Below are positions 18,859-26,562 of a stretch of 64,000 bases of DNA, piece after piece. The position numbers and the translations under genes were made by a program. This stretch comes from Methylobacillus gramineus (lineage in GTDB: Bacteria; Pseudomonadota; Gammaproteobacteria; Burkholderiales; Methylophilaceae): contig NZ_JAJAVE010000001.1 in NCBI RefSeq assembly GCF_020532675.1, forward strand, positions 1,116,001 through 1,180,000, written 5' to 3'. The notes under the pieces are model-generated. The model was given only the letters and a program-made list of their open reading frames with translations, was not told the origin of the DNA and ran no database searches. The number at the start of each line of letters is the position of its first letter. Position 1 is the stretch's first letter.

Positions 18859-20175
18859 TCAGAGCCGATTAAGCTGTTGGACATGCTCGCGCTGGTAAGC
18901 AGCATCGCGATTGAACTCGGGGTAGCCGACTTCTCCATGCTCGGTAATATCCAGCCCGCGCTGCTCGTGCATGGTGCTTACTCGCAAACCGATGCTACGC
19001 GCCAGCAAGGTGTACATCAGCAATGCACTCATCAATACCCAGACGAACGCGATACCCACACCGATGAGTTGCACCATGACCTGGTTGAGGTCAAACATAT
19101 TGCCCTTGAGGAACAAGCCAGCAGCAATCGTGCCCCACACACCACTGAAGCCATGCACTGCCACCGCCCCGACTACATCATCCAGGCGCAGCTTTTCCAG
19201 CATCCAGGTACCAAACATGGTCACGATGCCACCCACCAGGCCGGTAAGGATTGCGTAAGGCAGATCCATGCTGGCACAGCCTGCGGTAATCGACACCAGT
19301 CCGCCCAGGCTGCCATTGACCACATAAGCCATCAGGACGGGCTGCCGCGTGACCCAGGCAGTGAGCAATGCACCTACTGCACCGGCGGCACCAGCCATAT
19401 GGGTATTGAGCAGAATCGGGCCAATCTCGGTGCCTGCCGCCAGCGTGCTGCCACCGTTGAAGCCAAACCAGCCGAACCAAAGCAGGAAACCACCCATGGC
19501 TACCAGGCTGAGGTTATGCCCCGGGATCATGTGCACTTCGCCTTTACTGCCAAAACGGCCCAGCCTTGGACCAAGTATCATGATGCCTGCCAGCGCGCAC
19601 CATCCACCGACTGAATGCACCACAGTGGAACCGGCAAAATCAATAAATCCCATCTGCTTGAGCCAGCCATGCTCATTCCAGGCCCAACTGCCAAACACCG
19701 GATAGATGACAGCCATGATGCCGCAAGCGCCCAGCAGGTAAGCAACAAAACTCGTACGCTCGGCCATGGCACCGCTCACGATGGTCGCTGCCGTCGCAGC
19801 AAACATCACCTGAAAAAACAACATGCTGGCACTCCAGTCATCGGCATAGGCCAAGGCGAAATGATCCATGCCTATCCATCCACTGGGATTGCTGCCGAAC
19901 ATCAGCCCATATCCCACCAGCCAGAATAACAGCGCCCCAACGGCCAGATCCATGTAATTCTTCATCATGACATTCACCGCATTCTTGGCGCGTGCCATGC
20001 CGCTTTCCAGCATGGCAAACCCTGCTTGCATCATGAAGACCAAGGCGCCAGAAATCGCCACCCAGACGGTATCCATCGCTTGCGCATGAGCCGCCCCCTC
20101 TTCAGCAGACACTGCAGGGCAAGAGATAAAGTAAAGGCAGAGAAAAACGGATAGCGGGAACAGGGGTAGGTGCAT
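18859..20175 (-). CDS. amt: Ammonium transporter (Amt/MEP/Rh family)
   Basis: A 438-residue channel-like transporter for ammonium. A cleavable signal peptide (ending CPAVSAEEG) precedes about 11 transmembrane helices. Family marks are AMLESGMARAKN, the DFAGSTVVHSVGGWCALAG block with the first pore histidine, and AVHGFSGVWGT with the second. No glnK is adjacent, which is unusual for amtB; instead the unknown 213-residue gene follows after 2 nt. A sigma-54-like promoter lies upstream, consistent with nitrogen control. Confidence 0.95.
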   Translation of the reverse strand: MHLPLFPLSVFLCLYFISCPAVSAEEGAAHAQAMDTVWVAISGALVFMMQAGFAMLESGMARAKNAVNVMMKNYMDLAVGALLFWLVGYGLMFGSNPSGWIGMDHFALAYADDWSASMLFFQVMFAATAATIVSGAMAERTSFVAYLLGACGIMAVIYPVFGSWAWNEHGWLKQMGFIDFAGSTVVHSVGGWCALAGIMILGPRLGRFGSKGEVHMIPGHNLSLVAMGGFLLWFGWFGFNGGSTLAAGTEIGPILLNTHMAGAAGAVGALLTAWVTRQPVLMAYVVNGSLGGLVSITAGCASMDLPYAILTGLVGGIVTMFGTWMLEKLRLDDVVGAVAVHGFSGVWGTIAAGLFLKGNMFDLNQVMVQLIGVGIAFVWVLMSALLMYTLLARSIGLRVSTMHEQRGLDITEHGEVGYPEFNRDAAYQREHVQQLNRL

Positions 20176-20221
20176 GGCGGCTTCTTATCGTTGTTCGCAA
20201 TGTGCAGGTTGCACGAACAAA

Positions 20222-20237
20222 AGCACGAAAAATGCCA
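20222..20237 (-). promoter_or_regulatory. Candidate sigma-54 promoter of amt
   Basis: Reads TGGCATTTTTCGTGCT on the minus strand: GG and GC are spaced by exactly 10 nt; -24 TGGCAT is one off and -12 GTGCT is one off the consensus. It lies 47 nt before the amt ATG. Between them GTTCG(TG)CAA and TTGCGAAC form a leader hairpin. Motif match only; no clear NtrC site was found upstream. Confidence 0.5.
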
Positions 20238-20348
20238 ACCCATACCCGAGTGGGATATTGCGTGCTGCGGATACAGGCATCATCAACACGCAAATCCGGC
20301 AGAAAATCCTGACTCATTTACCGAGCGTCGATTACCTCTTGCATCTCG

Positions 20349-21341
20349 TTATTCATTCCCACCAGTAATATCAGGTCGCTGTGGTCCGCGCTTATAGCCG
20401 ATGATTTTTCGCCTGGGCAGTTCGGGTGCTCTCTGCAGCATGGCCTGGGTACGTGTCCCGGCCTCGGCAATCATTGAGTCAATCAGCTCAGCCTCGGGCA
20501 GGTTGTGCCAGTATTTTTTAGGCATCTCTTTTTGCATGGCCTTGAGCTTGAGCCGGGCCGGATTAAAAATATGCCGGTAATAACTCAGCCATAGCACTTC
20601 ACTGTCATCTTCTGCGGGCAGGGCCTCCAGCTTGCCTCCCGGCAGGAACTGCAATACGTCCCCATCCCAATTCATGCCCATGTTGGGGCTCATGATGGTC
20701 CAGTCCATGGTGGCAAAACGCCCGATGAAAAAAGGTGCAATCGCCGCCATGATGTGGTGCTCCGGCTCAAACCAGGCAAGGTAACGTGGCTGGCCAGCCA
20801 CGATGGCCTCGCGAAAACGGACAAAGGCTTTCATTTTGTGCATGTCGCGTCGTACCGATTTGGTCATGGCATGCAAGCGGGCAACATCTGCATCGCCTGC
20901 CAGTCGCATCAATCCACGTTCGCGCTGCAATCGCCATAACACGCGGTATAGCAAGTAAAACCGTTCCGGGGCCTGATGCAATATCACGGAGCGGGCAAGC
21001 TCTATGAATTGCCGTGGCACCATCAGGTGATCGGCGTGAGTGGAAGGCGCTAACTGCTCGGGGAAAATGGTCGATGATGTAACGTCAGTCTTGCCATGGT
21101 ATTGGCTAATCCCCACGACCTCGCGGCCAGCATGATTCGATATCGCCCACTCCTGACTTGAACAATCAGATCCAGATCGGCTATCTGGCATCGCAAAGAT
21201 ATCTCCCTGGATGCCCGGTTCTCGCGCCGACTTTACACACCAGCTCACCTCCTGCGGGGCAACTTCAAGGCGAATCAGCTGGCGAGCTGCATAACGCCAG
21301 CCCTCCATATCGGTTTCATGCTCAAGATAAACAGTATGCAT
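20349..21341 (-). CDS. DUF4130 / TIGR03915-type putative DNA repair protein
   Basis: A 330-residue protein of the family that always accompanies the radical SAM protein encoded just upstream. The C-terminal half shows the family pattern (FFIGRFATMDWTIMSP, MNWDG, then PKKYWHNLPEAELI). Relatives are often fused to a uracil-DNA glycosylase-like domain; that domain is absent here since the protein ends ~TGGNE after the DUF4130 part. The ATG at 21341 is chosen (MHTVYLEHETD) because it is 7 nt after the stop of the radical SAM gene; the frame is open further upstream but only as overlap. Function unproven; DNA repair or base modification is inferred from the fusions. Confidence 0.85.
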   Translation of the reverse strand: MHTVYLEHETDMEGWRYAARQLIRLEVAPQEVSWCVKSAREPGIQGDIFAMPDSRSGSDCSSQEWAISNHAGREVVGISQYHGKTDVTSSTIFPEQLAPSTHADHLMVPRQFIELARSVILHQAPERFYLLYRVLWRLQRERGLMRLAGDADVARLHAMTKSVRRDMHKMKAFVRFREAIVAGQPRYLAWFEPEHHIMAAIAPFFIGRFATMDWTIMSPNMGMNWDGDVLQFLPGGKLEALPAEDDSEVLWLSYYRHIFNPARLKLKAMQKEMPKKYWHNLPEAELIDSMIAEAGTRTQAMLQRAPELPRRKIIGYKRGPQRPDITGGNE

Positions 21342-21348
21342 GCAATGC

Positions 21349-22584
21349 CTACATGAACAATCCAAGCTGCTGCGGCACCGTGGGAACTTCCCTGAGCCGC
21401 GCAGGCAAACTAGCGGCATCCAGTGTCGCCCCTGGGTGATAATCTGGAAGCTGAATAAACGGCAGCATGCGGCTAACCGGGGCATGCATGCGCACCAGAT
21501 CATCCAGCCGTACCGCTCGCACGCGGCGAGCCGTCAAGATGCGCTGCACATTCCGTACCCCCAGGCCTGGCACACGTAGCAGTGTGGACTTGGAGGCACG
21601 GTTCAGGTCCACCGGAAACATGGCACGATTCTGTATGGCCCACGCGGTCTTGGGATCCATGTCCAGCGCCAGCATACCGTGTTCACTCGTGATGATTTCA
21701 TGGGCCTCAAACCCGTAAAACCGCATGAGCCAATCTGCCTGGTAAAGCCTGTGCTCGCGTATAAGTGGTGGTGATTGCAACGGTAACATCGGACTGGCAT
21801 CCGGGATGGGGCTGAACGCGGAGTAATACACACGCCGCAATCGATATTGCCCATAGAGATCAGCACTTGTGGTCAGTATTGTCCTGTCATCGGAGGCATC
21901 GGCTCCTACAATCATCTGAGTACTTTGCCCACCTGGGGAAAATCTGGGTGGACATTTACCGCTGGCTGTTTTGTCCTTGCTGGCATCAATGCGTTCGCGC
22001 AATCCTGCCATGGAAATACGGATAGCCCCCGCATCTTTTTCCGGGGCTAATGCAGACAAGCCTGCTGCCGTTGGCAACTCGATATTGATACTGAGCCGGT
22101 CTGCATAGCGCCCGGCACGTGCCAGCAAGTCAGGGCTGGCGTCCGGGATGGTTTTCAAATGGATGTAGCCACGAAAATCATGCTCTTCACGCAGAATACG
22201 GGCCACTTCAACGACTTGCTCCATGGTGTAATCCGGGCTTTGAATAATGCCCGAGCTCAGAAACAGGCCCTCAATATAGTTGCGGCGATAAAACGCCAGT
22301 GTCAGCTGCACCACTTCCTCTATGCTGAAGCGTGCTCGCGGCACATTGCTGCTCACCCGGTTGACGCAGTACACACAATCAAACAGGCAAAAGTTGGTCA
22401 GCAATATTTTCAACAAGGAAATACAGCGCCCATCCGGCGCATAGCTGTGGCAAATCCCAGCCCCCGTGGTAGAACCTATGCCTTTTCCATTGCGCGAATT
22501 GCGCTGCTCAGTGCCACTGGAAGCGCACGAAGCATCATATTTGGCAGCATCAGCCAATATTTCGAGTTTCTGTTTAACCTTCAT
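21349..22584 (-). CDS. Radical SAM putative DNA modification/repair protein (TIGR03916-like)
   Basis: A ~411-residue protein. The N-terminal half is a radical SAM domain with cluster cysteines in CLFDCVYC (Cx3Cx2C, residues ~70-77), binding a 4Fe-4S cluster and S-adenosylmethionine. Near the C-terminus LLRVPGLGVRNVQRIL is a helix-hairpin-helix DNA-binding motif. The family is consistently paired with DUF4130 proteins, as here (7 nt gap). The ATG at 22584 (MKVKQKLEILADAAKYDASC) is the family start; 34 upstream codons are unlikely to be used. A LexA-type operator sits 9 nt upstream. The reaction is unknown. Confidence 0.88.
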   Translation of the reverse strand: MKVKQKLEILADAAKYDASCASSGTEQRNSRNGKGIGSTTGAGICHSYAPDGRCISLLKILLTNFCLFDCVYCVNRVSSNVPRARFSIEEVVQLTLAFYRRNYIEGLFLSSGIIQSPDYTMEQVVEVARILREEHDFRGYIHLKTIPDASPDLLARAGRYADRLSINIELPTAAGLSALAPEKDAGAIRISMAGLRERIDASKDKTASGKCPPRFSPGGQSTQMIVGADASDDRTILTTSADLYGQYRLRRVYYSAFSPIPDASPMLPLQSPPLIREHRLYQADWLMRFYGFEAHEIITSEHGMLALDMDPKTAWAIQNRAMFPVDLNRASKSTLLRVPGLGVRNVQRILTARRVRAVRLDDLVRMHAPVSRMLPFIQLPDYHPGATLDAASLPARLREVPTVPQQLGLFM

Positions 22585-22592
22585 GAATCCAT

Positions 22593-22606
22593 TGTACGTT
22601 CGTTCA
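22593..22606 (-). promoter_or_regulatory. LexA-type operator of the radical SAM/DUF4130 operon
   Basis: On the minus strand TGAACGAACGTACA. It matches 12 of 14 bases of the palindrome in front of the S24 repressor gene (TGTACATTCGTACA or its reverse TGTACGAATGTACA), i.e. GAAC-N4-GTAC against GTAC-N4-GTAC. GTAC-N4-GTGC is the known box of LexA2-type repressors. The site begins 9 nt before the ATG, the same distance as in the repressor gene. Confidence 0.6.
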
Positions 22607-22798
22607 GTAAAATTGACTACCACTTGAATCATTGCATGCTTCCGACACGGAGCAGAAAAGCACTTTTTCAGGGCAGCAAAAAACAAAAACGAGATTGGGA
22701 TACCCTCTGGAAGCCGCTATGCCATTCAAAGCTGTCAGGCACAGGTTTTGCTAGATGTGTCTACGTGCCGTATGAAAAACCAGGAAAGTGAGTACCAC

Positions 22799-25462
22799 AT
22801 GCCAACCGAGCAAATCCCCAGCAAGCACTGTCATATGATAGACAGCATGGTCAGCCTCAAGCGTTATCGCGAATCCTTGCAACAACTGCAAAGTACCTGG
22901 GATAACCTGTCGCTCTTGAGCCAGCTTTCCGGAACCGGCACTGATATGAGCGAGACCCGCCAGGCCTTTGGCAACGTCACCACAGACGTGCTGGATAGCC
23001 TGGCCGAAGAAACCCTGAACAAGACGATCACTGCCATTACCGCCAAGGCGCAGGTAGCTGTGGATATCGTGGTACGCAACCTGTTTGAACGGACAGCGGA
23101 CATTGGCTTTCTTGCCACGGATGACAACCTGAGCAACTTCCTTGAACAATATGCAGCAGGCCTGGCGGATGATGATGACTGTGAATTGCTGCGTGAGCGC
23201 TTTGCTGAGTATGTCAAAAAATACTCGGTTTATTTCAATGTCATCCTGCTGGATACACGCGGCAATATCCTGGTGCAGCTGGATCAAGACAGCCAGGTTC
23301 TCAAAAGCCATGACCCTCTGCTAACCGAAGCCTTGCACACAGAACAACCCTATGTTGAAGTGTTCCGCCATAGCGACCTCGTTCCTGAACAAGCAGCCAG
23401 CCTGATCTATGCCAGCAAGGTACGCCATGACGACAGTGATGAAGCCCTGGGAGTACTCTGTCTTTGCTTCCGTTTCGAGAACGAAATGCAGGGCATATTT
23501 CATGACCTGATCCATCATGAGGATTGGAGCGTAGGCTTGTTGCTGGACCGGGACAACCGGGTCATCGCCAGCAGCGATCATTACCAGATCCCCCTGGGCG
23601 CCACCCTGGAACCATCCCACGGAACACCTGGCCAGGACTGGGCCATTTCACGCTTTGCCGGACGCCTATACCTGGCCGTCACCAGGGATACCAAGGGATA
23701 CCAAGGCTATATGGGGCCTGGCTGGAGAGGCCACGTCATGATCCCGCTTGATCATGCATTTGATGACAATGTGACCGGTATTATCGATGGCATAGATACC
23801 AAACTACTAAAGAAAGTCATGCGCAGCCCCCTGCTTTTTTCACACACCTTGCTGGGTATTCCCAAGCAGGCAGCCACTATCCAGAGCAAACTCAACCAGT
23901 CAGTCTGGAACGGCAACATCCACCAAAAGCGTGCTTCCAGCAATAATCCGCACCAAAACAGTTTCTCCAAGATGCTCTTATGGGAAATCAGCAATACCGG
24001 GTTCAAGACCCAAAGTGTCATTGAAAAAACGGTTTCTGATCTATACCAGACCGTGGTATCCGTCATGCTGGAAAATTCACGCTTCTTTGCCTCACTTGGC
24101 GTGGACATCATGGATCGTAATCTTTACGAGCGCGCCAATGACTGTAGATGGTGGGCGCTGACCGCCACTTTTCAGAAACTACTGGCCAAGCCAGAGCTTA
24201 CCGCGCAGGACAAGTCTGCCATGACCAAGGTACTGGTCTATATCAACAACGCTTACACGGTCTATGACAACCTGGTGGTCTTTGATCGTTACGGCACCAT
24301 TGTCGCCACTTCCAACCCAGCCTACCAGCACCAAGTGGGGACAACCTTAGAAGCAGACTGGGCACAATCCGCTCTTTCACTGCGTAGTTCCCAGGATTAC
24401 GTGGTCTCCGCGTTCGAGCCATCACCGCTCTATCGTAATAAACCCACCTATATCTATGCTGCGGCCATCCGCCATGAGGATAGTCAACAATCGGTGGGGG
24501 GTATAGGCATTGTGTTTGACAGCACACCACAATTCTCCGCCATGCTGGCTGATGCGTTGCCACGCAATGCTGACAGCTCGCCCGTCACAGGAAGCTTCAC
24601 CCTGTATGTAGACGACAAGCTGCGCGTGATCTCCTCGACCTCTGCCTCATTCGCCGTAGGCAGTACCTTCAGCGTATTGCCCGAACTCTGCAAGCTGGAT
24701 CCGGGTGGTGCCGCTTTTGATATCGCCCTTTATGACGGCAGTTATTACGCTGTCGGTGCACGCGCTTCATCAGGCTATCGTGAATATAAAGGCCAAACAG
24801 ATAACTACCAGAACCATGTGACGGCACTGATTTTTATCCCCCTGGGAAATGCAGCAGAGATCAATGCCATGATAGAGGCGGAAAGCCAGTTCCAGCACAA
24901 CCAGTTCACGCCCACCAGCAGCCAGGCAGCGGCACAGGATGCAGAGGAATATGCCACGTTCTATATCGGTAACCACTGGCTGGGCTTACCTGCATCGCAC
25001 ATCGTGGAAGCCATGCAAACCGACAGCATCAAGTCCCTACCTGATACGGCATCGGTACTGGAAGGCATGATCAAGCATCAAGATAACGTGGTGCCGGTAT
25101 TGAACCTGGCACGTCTGACAGGCGTGGATTTCCAGGTACCTGAACGCGATAAGCAGATCGTGGTTGTGCAGGCAGGACCCAAGATGCCGAAGTTCGGCCT
25201 CCTGGTCAGCGCCCTGGGCGAAATCCCCGCCATCGCGCCTGCCGACATAGAGTCTCTTTCATCGCTATTTGCCACCGTTAACATCCCCGCAGAAGGCATT
25301 GCCAAGGTGATGACGGATACAGGAGAAAACCTCTTGATCCTGCTCTCAGCGGTCAACCTGATTACCCGCATCAGTGAAGCTGTCCAGCAAATCAATGCCC
25401 AGAGTGCACCCGTGCATGTCATTGAAGAAAGTGAGGATGATCTATTGGAGGAAGCAGCCTGA
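22799..25462 (+). CDS. Soluble double-Cache protein with C-terminal CheW domain
   Basis: An ~887-residue protein. Two related sensor segments are visible: residues ~95-330 (VRNLFERTADIGFLATDDNLSNFL ... YFNVILLDTRGNIL) and ~430-690 (DRNLYERANDCRWWALT ... YDNLVVFDRYGTIV), each Cache-like with a leading NLxERxxD helix. Residues ~725-865 match a CheW domain (ATFYIGNHWLGLPASHIVEAM ... VVPVLNLARLTG). No transmembrane segment is visible, so the sensors would be cytoplasmic, unusual for Cache. ATG 22799 follows AGGAAAGTGAG; ATG 22772 is an alternative. Likely couples a ligand signal to a CheA kinase or similar array; ligand unknown. No che genes are near. Confidence 0.75.
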   Translation: MPTEQIPSKHCHMIDSMVSLKRYRESLQQLQSTWDNLSLLSQLSGTGTDMSETRQAFGNVTTDVLDSLAEETLNKTITAITAKAQVAVDIVVRNLFERTADIGFLATDDNLSNFLEQYAAGLADDDDCELLRERFAEYVKKYSVYFNVILLDTRGNILVQLDQDSQVLKSHDPLLTEALHTEQPYVEVFRHSDLVPEQAASLIYASKVRHDDSDEALGVLCLCFRFENEMQGIFHDLIHHEDWSVGLLLDRDNRVIASSDHYQIPLGATLEPSHGTPGQDWAISRFAGRLYLAVTRDTKGYQGYMGPGWRGHVMIPLDHAFDDNVTGIIDGIDTKLLKKVMRSPLLFSHTLLGIPKQAATIQSKLNQSVWNGNIHQKRASSNNPHQNSFSKMLLWEISNTGFKTQSVIEKTVSDLYQTVVSVMLENSRFFASLGVDIMDRNLYERANDCRWWALTATFQKLLAKPELTAQDKSAMTKVLVYINNAYTVYDNLVVFDRYGTIVATSNPAYQHQVGTTLEADWAQSALSLRSSQDYVVSAFEPSPLYRNKPTYIYAAAIRHEDSQQSVGGIGIVFDSTPQFSAMLADALPRNADSSPVTGSFTLYVDDKLRVISSTSASFAVGSTFSVLPELCKLDPGGAAFDIALYDGSYYAVGARASSGYREYKGQTDNYQNHVTALIFIPLGNAAEINAMIEAESQFQHNQFTPTSSQAAAQDAEEYATFYIGNHWLGLPASHIVEAMQTDSIKSLPDTASVLEGMIKHQDNVVPVLNLARLTGVDFQVPERDKQIVVVQAGPKMPKFGLLVSALGEIPAIAPADIESLSSLFATVNIPAEGIAKVMTDTGENLLILLSAVNLITRISEAVQQINAQSAPVHVIEESEDDLLEEAA

Positions 25463-25478
25463 GAGGGCGAAACCTCTC
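25461..25478 (+). terminator. Hairpin at the stop codon of the Cache-CheW gene
   Basis: GAGAGG-GCGAAA-CCTCTC, a 6 bp stem that includes part of the stop codon and is followed by TTCCC. May act in termination between this gene and the convergent regulator; weak because there is no T-run. Confidence 0.35.
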
Positions 25479-25626
25479 TTCCCACGTAATGCCGGTATGA
25501 CATGAGTCAATTGAAACAACCCAAATTAAAGGGTTAAACAAGACAGCATGAAGCAATGATAGCAACGGCGCGAGTCACACCCGCAGCTCCATGCATTGCG
25601 CGTAATGGATTCGAGGGATCCTGTAA

Positions 25627-26562
25627 TTACCCTGCCTTCAAGTTCCTCATCTTGCTCGTTGCCAGGGCTGCGGCTGCGGTACGGGTTTCCACTCCCAGCT
25701 TGGCAAACACATGCTCCATATGCTTGTTAACCGTGCGCGGGCTGGTGCCCAAAATATCGCCGATATCGCGGTTCGTCTTGCCCTTGATTGCCCAGTACAG
25801 CACTTCAGATTCACGCTGAGTCAGGCTGAAGCTCTGCATCAGCGCTTCAATCTGCGCGGCATCAGACTCTTCTCGCAACAGGATGATCCATTGCTCCTCA
25901 GCATTGAGGTCTCCGGGTGAAAATATGAGCCGACCACTGCCCTGGACAACGACTAATGAGTTGCCATCCGTATTGCCCAGAGACAATCCCGATAACCATT
26001 TCAATAACACAAGCGGCGTTTGAGTCTGCGGATCTGACTCCAGCTCCTTGAAATAGCGCTGCATCCAATCCCTTGCCAAGGGGGTCTGCCAGACAATCCG
26101 GCCATTGCTGGGCAAAATGGCTATCGCGGCCTGGCCAAAGGCATCCAGCGCGCCCCGGGTCTGGTGCATCTGTTTTGACGCCTGTAGATGAGTGGTAATG
26201 CGTGCCAGCACTTCCACTGTACGGATGGGTTTGGTGACATAATCCGTGCCCCCCACGGCAAACCCTGCGACTACGTGCTCAGACTCGGTCAATCCCGTCA
26301 TAAAGATCACCGGGATATGGCGTGTATTCAGGTTGGCCTTAAGCCGGGCGCAGACTTCAAACCCGTCAATCCCAGGCATGATCGCATCGAGCAAAATGAT
26401 ATCAGGCCGTGCTTCTTCGGCACGGGACAAGGCAGCTTCACCATTGTTGGCGACCAGCACCATATACCCCGACTCATCCAGTGCATCGTGCAGTACCGCC
26501 AGGTTATCCGGCACATCATCCACAATCAGGACGACTGCTGTTTCTTTTCTAGGCTCCATCAT
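25627..26562 (-). CDS. Response regulator with LuxR-type HTH output
   Basis: A 311-residue response regulator. The receiver domain (residues ~10-130) has the acidic pair in LIVDD, the phosphoacceptor Asp59 (IILLDAIMPG) and the conserved Lys in VTKPI. A middle segment (~140-235) resembles a degenerate PAS-like region. The C-terminus (~243-305) is a LuxR/FixJ HTH (LTQRESEVLYWAIKGKTNRDIGDIL, then TVNKHMEHVFAKLGV). Its start overlaps the end of the permease-kinase gene by 14 nt, so the two are a coupled two-component pair. Likely controls the urease/urea transport genes or the Cache-CheW gene; inferred from position only. Confidence 0.9.
   Translation of the reverse strand: MMEPRKETAVVLIVDDVPDNLAVLHDALDESGYMVLVANNGEAALSRAEEARPDIILLDAIMPGIDGFEVCARLKANLNTRHIPVIFMTGLTESEHVVAGFAVGGTDYVTKPIRTVEVLARITTHLQASKQMHQTRGALDAFGQAAIAILPSNGRIVWQTPLARDWMQRYFKELESDPQTQTPLVLLKWLSGLSLGNTDGNSLVVVQGSGRLIFSPGDLNAEEQWIILLREESDAAQIEALMQSFSLTQRESEVLYWAIKGKTNRDIGDILGTSPRTVNKHMEHVFAKLGVETRTAAAALATSKMRNLKAG

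Noticed and set aside
18877-19614. 245-codon frame opposite amt
   Set aside because: Antisense to a well-conserved transporter; His/Gln-rich composition typical of a reverse-frame shadow.
21342-21503. N-terminal extension of the DUF4130 protein
   Set aside because: The extra 54 codons lie inside the radical SAM coding region, are Cys-rich and unlike the family; the ATG 7 nt after that gene's stop fits operon structure.
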